A DNA stretch of 64,000 nucleotides, taken from assembly GCA_016630955.3 (NCBI GenBank), contig CM049994.1, positions 868,001 to 932,000 on the forward strand. The letters are read 5' to 3'. Shown one piece after another: positions 11,686-19,954 of this stretch. Origin of the DNA: Didymella arachidicola. Its lineage: Eukaryota > Ascomycota > Dothideomycetes > Pleosporales > Didymellaceae. The notes under the pieces are model-generated. The model saw only the letters and a list, made by a program, of their open reading frames with translations. It was not told the DNA's origin and did no database searches. The position numbers and the translations under genes are program-made. Positions within the stretch are counted from its first letter, which is position 1; each line of letters begins with the position of its first letter.

Positions 11686-12732
11686 ATGTCACCACTCCTT
11701 GACGCACCTTCAACTCCGGATAGCTATTCCTACTCCGACAACTCTTACCAACCTGTTCAGTCCGCTTACAGCATGATCAACAACTCCAGCAGCCGAGCCC
11801 TCGTGCCCGGGATATACGTGCCGACAGTGGCATTCTTCGACCCTGCAACAGACGATGTTGACGTCGAGACTGTTGCCAATCACGCCGTCCGTCTTGCAAA
11901 AGCTGGCGTTGCTGGTATCACTACCCAGGGATCTAATGGAGAAGCCGTCCACTTGTCCCACCAGGAGCGCAACCTGATCACCAGCACCACTCGTCACGCC
12001 CTTGATGCCGCCGGTTTTCAAAACATGCCTGTCATCGTTGGTTGTGGTGTCCAGTCAACGAGGGAGTGCATTGAGCTCTGCCAAGAAGCAGCTTCCGCTG
12101 GCGGAGACTATGTTCTCGTCCTTCCTCCTGCGTACTACCAGGGTCTCTTCTCCAAAGACACCGTGAAGGAGTTCTTCAGGGATGTAGCAGATGCTTCACC
12201 CATCCCCATCCTAATCTACAACTACCCTGGCGCAGTTTCTGGTCTAGATCTCAACTCAGATGTCATCATTGAACTGGCTCAGCATCCCAATATTGTTGGC
12301 TGCAAGCTGACGTGCGGAAACACGGGCAAGCTGAACCGCATTGCTGCTGCTACCGATGCTGCCACTGTCTACAGTACCGGATCTGGGTTCATGTGCATGG
12401 GTGGCTCTGTTGACTTCACTTTGCAAACCCTTGTGGGCGGTGGCTCTGGCATCATCGGCGGCATGGCAAACATCGCACCCAAGACATGCGTCAAGCTTGT
12501 TGAGCTATTCCAAGCTGGCAAGTTGGCTGAGGCTCAGAAGCTGCAAGCTATAGTTGCTCGTGGTGACTGGGCTGCAATCCAGGGAGGTATCATTGGCACC
12601 AAGGCAGGCCTTGTTGCTCACTTCGGTTATGGAGGGTATGCGCGCAAGCCGCTGCCCAGGCCGTCGAAAGAGGAGACGAACAAGTGGCGTGATGCTTTTG
12701 CCGAGCTTGTCAAGACCGAAAACTCGTTTTAA
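11686..12732 (+). CDS. DapA (dihydrodipicolinate synthase) family lyase/aldolase
   Basis: Single-exon, 348-aa class I aldolase of the DHDPS/N-acetylneuraminate lyase superfamily. ATG is at 11686 (MSPLLDAPSTPD). The TIM barrel begins near residue 40 (GIYVPTVAFFDP). Visible family signatures are GSNGEA at 82-87 (substrate carboxylate loop), YNYPG at 178-182 with the catalytic Tyr, and the Schiff-base Lys207 in NIVGCKLTCGNTGK. Fungi do not make lysine by the diaminopimelate route, so true dihydrodipicolinate synthase activity is unlikely. Better candidates are 2-keto-3-deoxy-sugar aldolase (for example the galacturonate pathway) or 4-hydroxy-2-oxoglutarate aldolase. The Ser/Tyr-rich first 40 residues do not look like a clear mitochondrial presequence. 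Confidence 0.9.
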   Translation: MSPLLDAPSTPDSYSYSDNSYQPVQSAYSMINNSSSRALVPGIYVPTVAFFDPATDDVDVETVANHAVRLAKAGVAGITTQGSNGEAVHLSHQERNLITSTTRHALDAAGFQNMPVIVGCGVQSTRECIELCQEAASAGGDYVLVLPPAYYQGLFSKDTVKEFFRDVADASPIPILIYNYPGAVSGLDLNSDVIIELAQHPNIVGCKLTCGNTGKLNRIAAATDAATVYSTGSGFMCMGGSVDFTLQTLVGGGSGIIGGMANIAPKTCVKLVELFQAGKLAEAQKLQAIVARGDWAAIQGGIIGTKAGLVAHFGYGGYARKPLPRPSKEETNKWRDAFAELVKTENSF

Positions 12733-13034
12733 AAGCTATGCAGCGTAGGCTTGTACCAGTTTTGGCTCGGCGCAGCCATGTTTGAGCGTTATGCATATTG
12801 TCAGATTGCTTTTGCATAGGAGCGGCGGGTGGTCGTTTGTAGCACTTCAGCGTCACTCAATAACAGTTTCGATTCCCTCAAACTCTGCGCAAATATCTTC
12901 AGCTCGTGTCCTAAGTGATTTCCTTCTATCCTTCAACTATTTCCTGTAATTGTCTCTTGCCTGTTGTTCGAGGTTTATTGAGCAGTATACTACGCATGAA
13001 TGTGTCACTCTGCCTACAGTGCTTTTACATGGTC
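12733..13034. other. Convergent 3' spacer
   Basis: About 300 bp between the stop of the DapA-family gene and the stop of the leftward DUF7730-like gene. It is AT-richer than its flanks and should hold both 3' untranslated regions. No other feature was seen. Confidence 0.4.
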
Positions 13035-13887
13035 TCAGTCCTCAAAAACCCAATCGATTGCAGTTTCGTTCCAGCGGTTCAGTCGATGTAGTATCCATGT
13101 ACGCCAGTGCTCTTGGTCCCACGGACCCTCTTCTGGGTGCATTCTTTTGAGGTCGCTCCATTGGCGCTGCACCATTTGCACAGCCTCCAGCGTGATCGTG
13201 ACTTTGCGGGTGTTGGGCAATACACGCAAAATGCGCATGACGATGTAATCTGTATGGACCACCATGTTGGCGAACATGTAGGGCTCGGGTTCCAGAATCG
13301 TGATTGCTCTTCTCTGCGCTGCCATCAGTCGCGTCATTGGTTTCGTCCGACTAAAGTCGGTACTTTCGCACATGAATGCGTTGTTTCTGTATGAAGACAA
13401 AACTGTCTCTGCGTAGACTTGTCGAGAATCCTCTGGAAGGTGAAACGCTGAAGTCTTTCGGATAGCGGAGTGGCGATTGATGTTTCTACCTGTCTCGCCA
13501 TCTGACTTTGGAAATTCGACAGCACCGCCTTTCTCTGTGGTTGCTCATTTGCTGGGAAGCAAGATGGTTTGACTACTGCAGGCAAACGTCCTAATCATGT
13601 TCAGATTCTTGGCTGGAAGGCGAAGGAGAGGTGCCGTTACGTTGGCTTGGACACTGCAAGATGGATGAGTAAGCCCGATGTTATGATCTGCAACCATGAG
13701 GTCAAACTTACACAGGAACCAGGTGAGCAGGTGTCTTCTCAAGATTCAGTATGCCGTTCCTGTAGCGCTTCATGCGGTAGCTACGGGACCGTGCATCTGA
13801 CTCCAGCGTAGTTTTGGGTTTTGTGACTCTTCCTGAACTCAATTGCATCCCTTGCGTAGGCTCTTGCTTGGGCGTACGAGGTGCCAT
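13035..13887 (-). pseudogene. DUF7730/2EXR-like protein with in-frame stop (array member 1)
   Basis: Exon 1 is 13712-13887 (MAPRTPKQEPTQG..., ending in the family N-terminal block KRYRNGILNLEKTPAHL). The intron is 13654-13711 (58 bp, branch CTTAC), and the second exon would be 13035-13653. After splicing, PLLRLPA appears as in its neighbours, but the conserved helix that follows is degraded and a TGA at 13545-13547 interrupts the frame. The same frame resumes with FHLPEDSRQVYAETVLSSYR, homologous to array member 2 (FHLSEVCRQVYAETALAPYS), and ends WNETAIDWVFED. Reading stays in one frame across the stop. I therefore call it a recently disabled copy; an extra intron removing the TGA is possible but would delete family sequence. 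Confidence 0.65.
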
Positions 13888-14789
13888 TATTCTGTGTTGC
13901 TGTTGATTGTTCGGAAGAGGAGACATCACGGACCGGACGAGGTACTTAAGGCTGCGACAATGGCCATGTGTGACAACTTGGCCAGTGAAGGCGAAGTTAA
14001 CATTGTGTAGAATGAGAAGGAAGAGCTGGTTTGAGTGGCTAGAAGTGGCTTTTCGATCAAAGGTGAGTAGGTTGAGCACATCAATCTAACCCACTCCTTG
14101 GAAGAGTCTAGGTCCTACACCCATCGGTTTGCCCGAGGATATAGGGAGTATATTTCACCTTCGAGGTATCTTTGCTTCTCTATAGGCCAGCTCTGCCAAA
14201 CACCCTCAGAACTTTGTCAACTGCCGCGCACCACTTAACAGACTCTATGCTCCAATCGACGCAATACGACGAACAGATGAACAGCTCTTGTAGATCTAGG
14301 AAGTAAGCCTAAGTTAGGCAGCGGCCACGCAGGTGCAGGTGCACTCCCACAGCAATGGAGAACCCACAAGAGCGCTGTCTTCAATGAACTCATACCACAC
14401 TTGTGATGATGATGCAATGAATTTGTAATCGAGATATATCTGAACACATCGCTCAAGCCAGAATATAAGTCTCAGAATGCATGACTTCTCGTTGCGGCTC
14501 TGTTTGGTTCATTAAGAAGTAGAATTCTAGCTGCACTAGTAATTTACTATAGCACCCTTCTTTATATCCAACGCTTCCACCCTAGACTTTGGCCTGCCTG
14601 ATAGAGGCCAGAAAAGATGAACCCAATGTAACTACCAGAGCTCCGTCCTCTAGGAGTGGAATGGACAGCTACAATCGTCGCAATGCCCCACTTCACACTT
14701 ATTCGAAAAGCTTGGTGTTGAGGAAGAGTGGACGTTTTTTGCGTTGAGAAACAGTGACAGGAGTAACTGAAAGTGCGTTGAAACTTTAT
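13888..14789. other. Intergenic spacer within DUF7730-like array
   Basis: About 900 bp between array members 1 and 2, both leftward. It should contain the promoter of member 1. Short frames such as 14235-14456 show no family. Nothing else was seen. Confidence 0.35.
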
Positions 14790-15754
14790 TCAACTAAACC
14801 CCATAGTCACTGGCAGCTCTCGAAACTGGCCGGTGTTGGCGTCTTCAAACTTGACCGTGATCCCATCGCCATGCAAATATCTGAGCCTCTCTGCGACTCG
14901 CGTGCACCGCACTGCATCCGCGAGGCGACTTACTATCCCCAATATTGATTCCTCTTGGTATATGAAGTATTCCATAGCTACTGCAGGAACCAACATGACC
15001 TTGAGATTTGGCAGAACGCTCGTAAGTGGCACCCTGACGTTCGTGCGAGTGAGAGTGAGTCCCACGTAATGTGCCAGAAACCCAGGATCAATCTGAACAG
15101 ACACGATAGCCTGCCTTTGAGCTACCGTCAGTCGCTGCACTACTGCACCTTTGCGGAGCAGGTATTGTTCCAAGACATAGAACGTATTGTGCGAATATGG
15201 GGCTAAAGCTGTCTCGGCATAGACCTGACGACAGACTTCGGAGAGATGAAAAGCGGCGGGTAACTTGTTGACCTTGTACGCAAGATCGCTGCGGCGAGGC
15301 TCTCTAAAGTCCCGTACGCGCGAGCCTGTCTTTAACTCAAGGTTCCCTGCAAATCCCCTGTGGTTGTCACTGTCCGGAAGGAAGACCAACGGGAAACTAC
15401 ACATAGCGAGTTTCCAGATCTGAATCCTGATTTCAGCAGGGAGGCGAAGAAGAGGTGATTGAGTAGCGCTTCGCAGTGCGCTGTCTTACGGTTAGCGGTT
15501 GTTTGTGAACAGGGCTGAACATCGTTATGAGCGCTATACATGTGGACTAGGGGTGGCGGGGCCTTTTTGAGGTTGAGAAGACCATTCTTGTATCGTTCGA
15601 CACGGCTTGTAGCGGATGTTGCAGTAGATGGCGCTGCAGTGTTTACGTTGATGTTTGCGTTTGTGCCTTTGGTGGCTCGCGTCTTGGTGATCTTCGCTAC
15701 AGACACAGCCGGCTTTGCGTCGTCAGACGCAGGCTTAGGCTTAGGAGGTGCCAT
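14790..15754 (-). CDS. DUF7730/2EXR-like fungal protein (array member 2)
   Basis: Exon 1 is 15540-15754 and exon 2 is 14790-15480, with an intron of 59 bp (15481-15539, GTATAG..ACAG). The product is about 301 aa. The first 55 residues are basic and low-complexity, followed by RVERYKNGLLNLKKAPP. After the splice come the family signature LLRLPAEIRIQIWKLAM (an F-box-like helix) and the second signature AFHLSEVCRQVYAETALAPYSHNTFYV. The C-terminal third is variable. Such LPxEIRxxIW plus CRQxYxE proteins are strongly expanded in Dothideomycetes; their role is unknown, with F-box-like protein interaction a common guess. The spliced frame restores the signature, which supports the intron. Confidence 0.82.
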
Positions 15755-16192
15755 GGTTGTACGCGCTCGATTGATATTGAATTCAGGTGTGATGTTGATA
15801 AGAGTTGGTGGGGAGGAAACAGCGCCAGGCAGAAGGAAGTCGCAGGCCAAAGTTGGGCGGTTTGTCTCACAGTTAGGGCGAGTGAAGAGAGGACTAGCAT
15901 CGATGTGTAAAGAGCAAGCGCACGAAGTGAAAGCCATCTGTATTTAAGAAATACTGTCTGTCGCCTGTTCATGGACCACAAGGGATCTGACTGCCGAGAA
16001 TGACTCTCGAGTAAACAGATTGTGCAAGTCGTGGCGCTGTCATTTTTAAACTGAGTACCAAAAAAGAGGCGAAAGCAAATAAAGCATATCCAGCATTGAG
16101 ATTGGGAGGTCGTCAACTGAGATCAGCTTCATGACCCCGCTTAGTTGTCATCGTGCACATTTTTCTATCCAGCAATAAATTCGACCTCCTCG
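15755..16192. other. Intergenic spacer within DUF7730-like array
   Basis: Region of 438 bp between array members 2 and 3, expected to carry the promoter of member 2. A minus-strand frame extends upstream of that gene, but 15754 is the ATG matching the sister proteins (MAP...). No other feature was recognised. Confidence 0.35.
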
Positions 16193-17072
16193 TCATTCTG
16201 CGGCCTGTGAGTGTCTTTCCCATCTTTGTCTCCAAGAGCGCCTGCATACCTCGATTCTGACATGCTCGAAAACCAGCTGTATGTCAGGTCTAGCGTGCCT
16301 GGCGTAGCCAGTGATAATGTTGATATTCTCCTCAATCAGGCGGTTCTGCTGCTCCGCGGTCAAGTCGTCTCCTGCAGTGAAATTGTGGATGAACGAGTAC
16401 CCTACTTTGACGACCAGCTCCTCCATATTCGGAAACACCTTGAAGGGAATGGCGTCTGGCAGTTCGGGTTCGTCACCGCTGCCGTGAATCCAACCTAACA
16501 TACGCTCAGCTCGGTGGGTCATGATGTGAACCTCTCTGATAGATTGCTTCTGTACCGGAAGCAAATGGCGAGTCCAGTCGAACGCCTCAACCCTATCGAA
16601 GTAAAATACGTTGTGCGAGAAAGGAATGAGCGCGGTTTCAGTGTATATCTGTCGGCAGACCTGCAAGAGAGCATGGGCGTGGACTGGAAAGGTCGCTCTC
16701 GAAACTGGTGTCTTCTCCTCGACATACCGGCCTCTGTGCTTCTCGATAAAGATAACCTTGATAACCTTGCCGCCGAGAACAAGCCCCCAGATGCGGTTTC
16801 TGATCTCTGGAGGAACTCGAAGGAGTGGTGTCTTCGAGTTGCTCGTAGTTCTGCTTTCTGTCAGCTTGCGTTGCATAAGCCAATGATGACCAGATGGTGA
16901 TTTACACATCAAGATGCTCTCCAGGCTTGCGGGAGACGTCGAGCAAGCCGTTTTTCAAACGGTGTACGGGTTTGGATTGGGTCTTAGCCTTCTGCACACG
17001 AGCCCATGCAGCACTGACGAATGCAGCTCTGTTTCTGCGGCTCAGTCGCCATGATGTATTTTCCGGTGCCAT
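16193..17072 (-). CDS. DUF7730/2EXR-like fungal protein (array member 3)
   Basis: Three exons: 16906-17072, 16250-16850 and a 12-nt last exon 16193-16204. Introns are 16851-16905 (55 bp, branch GCTGAC) and 16205-16249 (45 bp). The product is about 259 aa, beginning MAPENTSWRLSRRNR with a basic N-terminus. It carries the array's VHRLKNGLLDVSRKP block, then LLRVPPEIRNRIWGLVLGG, then LLQVCRQIYTETALIPFSHN. The C-terminus is IQLVFEHVRIEAAE after removal of the second intron, like the IT(V/F)KFE endings of its sisters. If the last intron is retained, an Arg-rich tail replaces the last three residues. Function unknown. Confidence 0.8.
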
Positions 17073-17112
17073 TGTTCTGATAGCTGTAATTGGTGTTGCA
17101 CGGAAATACGAA

Positions 17113-17175
17113 GTGGTCAAAAGTTAAGGTAGTCAAAAGTCGAGGTGGTCAAAAGTTGAGGTAGTCAAAAGTTGA
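17113..17175. repeat. 16-bp minisatellite, four copies, upstream of array member 3
   Basis: Four head-to-tail units of about 16 bp with consensus GTRGTCAAAAGTTGAG (R = A or G) start about 40 bp upstream of the member 3 start codon, within its 5' leader or promoter. The units differ at two or three positions. It may affect expression of member 3, but no function can be read from it. Confidence 0.8.
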
Positions 17176-17299
17176 TTGAAGTCGGCGGTTCTGAAGATAC
17201 TAGTGTGCACTTAGACTTTTGGACTTTGTAGTGAGTGTGGGAAACTGACTTACTACAACGTTGGCCCATCCTCTCACTTGATAAAGCAACCTCAATCGG

Positions 17300-17890
17300 T
17301 TATACTGCAACTTTCTCAAAGGTAATATTCAGTCGTGGTTGCTCCTTTCTCAACTTTAACCTCAGCCTTCCCTCTGCCTCGACAGTATCCACGTCCTCTA
17401 GCTCGCTCCCGCCGCACCCCCACTTTTCATCCTCTGTCACCACTCCCGTATATCTCACTTCAATCACTACGCTCCTCAGGCCCTTGAACATCTCGACTGA
17501 AAATACATCCACTAGCCTCCTCGGCGCAAATCCACGGCTCTCTACCATATGCTTTGCTTTCCATGTGATCAACTTGACGCTCTGAATTGCTCCTTGCCGA
17601 GTAACGTCGAATCTAGCTAACCAGGGTTTGAATGCATCCTCGGACTTGAACTGGAAGGTGTTGAGTGTAAGGGGTAACAGTCGAGTCTCGGCATGAATCT
17701 GGCGGCAAGTTTGCAACAAAGCAAGTCGGTGCGGCGAGGTTGTGGCGTTCGTCACAGAGACTCCCCAGGGTATGCGGACAGAGCACTTGATATCGAAGGT
17801 GGTGCCGCCTAAGACTTGGGACCATATTTTGTTGCGTAGTTCTGCAGGAAGGGAGAGCAGAGATGAAGTTTTCGAATTAATCGTGTCCAT
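17300..17890 (-). CDS. DUF7730/2EXR-like fungal protein (array member 4)
   Basis: Intronless 196-aa reading frame from ATG 17890 (MDTINSKTSS). It lacks the basic N-terminal exon of its three sisters and starts almost directly at the signature LLSLPAELRNKIWSQVLGG. The second signature is LALLQTCRQIHAETRLLPLT, and the C-terminus reads LNITFEKVAV, like member 3. A usable acceptor (TATCCCTAG) lies just upstream of the ATG, so an unseen 5' exon is possible. Same strand and spacing as the rest of the array. Function unknown. Confidence 0.8.
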   Translation of the reverse strand: MDTINSKTSSLLSLPAELRNKIWSQVLGGTTFDIKCSVRIPWGVSVTNATTSPHRLALLQTCRQIHAETRLLPLTLNTFQFKSEDAFKPWLARFDVTRQGAIQSVKLITWKAKHMVESRGFAPRRLVDVFSVEMFKGLRSVVIEVRYTGVVTEDEKWGCGGSELEDVDTVEAEGRLRLKLRKEQPRLNITFEKVAV

Positions 17891-18617
17891 CTTGCTAGGG
17901 ATAGGCAATCCTTACGCTGGCAGATTGGGAGAGGGAGGATAAGAAACAGACTGCTTTCAGGAAGCCAACGAACTGGATAGACTACGGAAACTATCCAAGA
18001 TTTGACCTGCTCATGGCGCTATCAGCGGGTGTGATAGTAGTTTCTGTTGACCTATCCGGACACGCCATACTGATGAGGCTGATGACTGGCTTAGCTGAGA
18101 CACGAAACAGAGACGCGCTGGCGTAAGGCGGTAGCTGAAGATCAAAGACGCCAATCTGTCGCTGCAAGAGACTATCGTGCAGCTTGCACTTTCAAGCCAC
18201 AATCTGACAGGCGTAGAGATAGACGCAGATGCTGCCGCAAGTCAACGCATCGTTTGGAGCCTATGAAAGGCCAGACTGTCCGAGACGTTGCTAAGTGCTC
18301 ACCGCAATACGCCTTTCTTTCCATTTCGCTTCTTTTGGCAAGCTAAGCCGCACCCCCACTCAGCCCGGGGCATGAACCGTGGATTATCTCAGCTCTCACA
18401 GAGAGACAGCAGGTCATTGCCCATGGGACCAAGAAAATGTAATGTCGCCCAGGGATACAGGCACTGTGCCACGCGTGCTTGGTGAGGACGGGACGTTGCA
18501 AATGATGCCCAAACGTGGAGAAGTGGACCCACTCCGCAACTTCCATGTTTCGCAGCATCAACAACATCGCGCGACATCAACACCACCTCCAATGCTCACG
18601 TGTGCAACACGCCAAAC
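17891..18617. promoter_or_regulatory. Divergent intergenic region, array member 4 / BUB2
   Basis: 727 bp between two divergent starts. Short frames show no family. The BUB2-proximal 100 bp (CATGTTTCGCAGCATC...) may include its 5' leader. No specific regulatory site was recognised. Confidence 0.35.
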
Positions 18618-19787
18618 ATGACGAACCTCGACATGCTGCTGCTGAAAGGCGGCATCAACGGCATGACAGAAGAAAACCTCGCAGAACTGCGCTACTCAAT
18701 CCTCACCAGGGGCATTCCCGCGAACAGCGAGGGCATGGTAAGACCTTCCCCCAACCCCCAACAGGCGTCCTACAGAGCCACCTACACACCCTTACACCCA
18801 CCCTCACCTCACTTACCAAACCCCATCCACCACCGCCTAACACCCCCCAGTCCGAACTCCGCATCTACATCTGGCTCATCCTCCTCAACGCGCCCCCCCT
18901 CCGCACCGACGTCTACCTCGACCTCGTCCGACAAGGCGCCTCCCCCGCACACGCCAAAATCCAAAACGACACCTTCCGCACCTTCCAAGGCGACCCCCTC
19001 TTCCGGCGCCGCGTGACCCAGAACAGCATAACCCGCGTCCTCAACGCCGTCGCATGGCGCCTCAACGACGCCCACGAGGCGCGCGTCAACGGCTGGCAGT
19101 CCCCGCCTACCCTCAGCGAATTCGGGGGTTCCCCGGATACGAGCATTGCGAGCAGACATAGTTTCAGCACTGTGGGCGGGAGGGAGAAGGGGACGAGCAC
19201 GACGACCGATGCGGAGCAGGTGGGGTACGTTCAGGGTATGAATGTACTCTGTGGGCCGTTTTTGTACGCGGCCAAGGGGGAGGTGGAGGCGTTTACGGGG
19301 TTTGAGACGTTGATCACGCGCGAGTGTCCGGGGTATGTGCGGGGGAGTATGGAGGGCGTGCATAAGGGGCTGGCGCTTGTGGATCGCGTGTTGGAGGTTG
19401 TGGATCCGAAGCTGTATGCGCATTTGATGGCGCATCGGATGGAGGCGAAGATCTATGCGTTTGCGAGCGTGCTGACAATGTGTGCGTGCACGCCGCCGCT
19501 GCCGGAGGTGTTGCTGCTGTGGGACTTTTTGTTTGCGTATGGGCCGCATTTGAATCTCTTGTGTATTGTGGCGCAGCTGGTGCTGATTAGAGGGGAGATT
19601 TTGAATAGTCCGAGGTGAGTCGGTTTGTGATGCCGTGATAGGGGCTTTGCTGACAGCGGACAGTCCCAACCAGATCTTGAGGAACTTGCCAGGGCTGCAG
19701 GCGAGGAGAATCATCGATATGGCGGTCAGCTTCTCGGACAAGATCCCAGAAGACATGTATGCGGAAATCGTCGCGCACGCGAAGTAG
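18618..19787 (+). CDS. BUB2: Bub2/Cdc16-like TBC-domain GTPase-activating protein
   Basis: Bub2 is the GAP subunit (with Bfa1/Byr4) that holds the mitotic-exit or septation GTPase inactive at the spindle pole. Exons are 18618-18737, 18851-19614 and 19664-19787; introns are 113 and 49 bp. The product is about 335 aa. Both TBC catalytic fingers are visible: the Arg finger in KIQNDTFRTF and the Gln finger in GYVQGMNVLCGPF. Other family blocks are LAELRYSILTRGIPANSEGM, IYIWLILLNAPPL, ITRECPGYVRG, CACTPPLPEVLLLWDFLFAY and the end KIPEDMYAEIVAHAK. Between the two fingers sits a Ser/Thr/Gly-rich linker of about 45 residues (WQSPPTLSEFGG onwards), longer than in yeast. A long antisense open frame covers the gene but is a GC-composition shadow. 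Confidence 0.92.
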
Positions 19788-19954
19788 GACGACGCGGGCG
19801 GCAACCCGATACAACTGCATGACGTACGACAGCACGACTTCACGATACCCTTCCTTCGCCGCGCAGCATTAATTGAGAGAGCGTTCAACCTTTGAACAAA
19901 AAAAAGTAGATTGCAGCCATCATCACCATAGACGTCAAGCTCATGCTCAAACAC

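Noticed and set aside
18809..19954. 381-codon minus-strand open frame opposite BUB2
   Set aside because: His/Arg/Gln-rich, no domains; the plus strand is a complete TBC protein.
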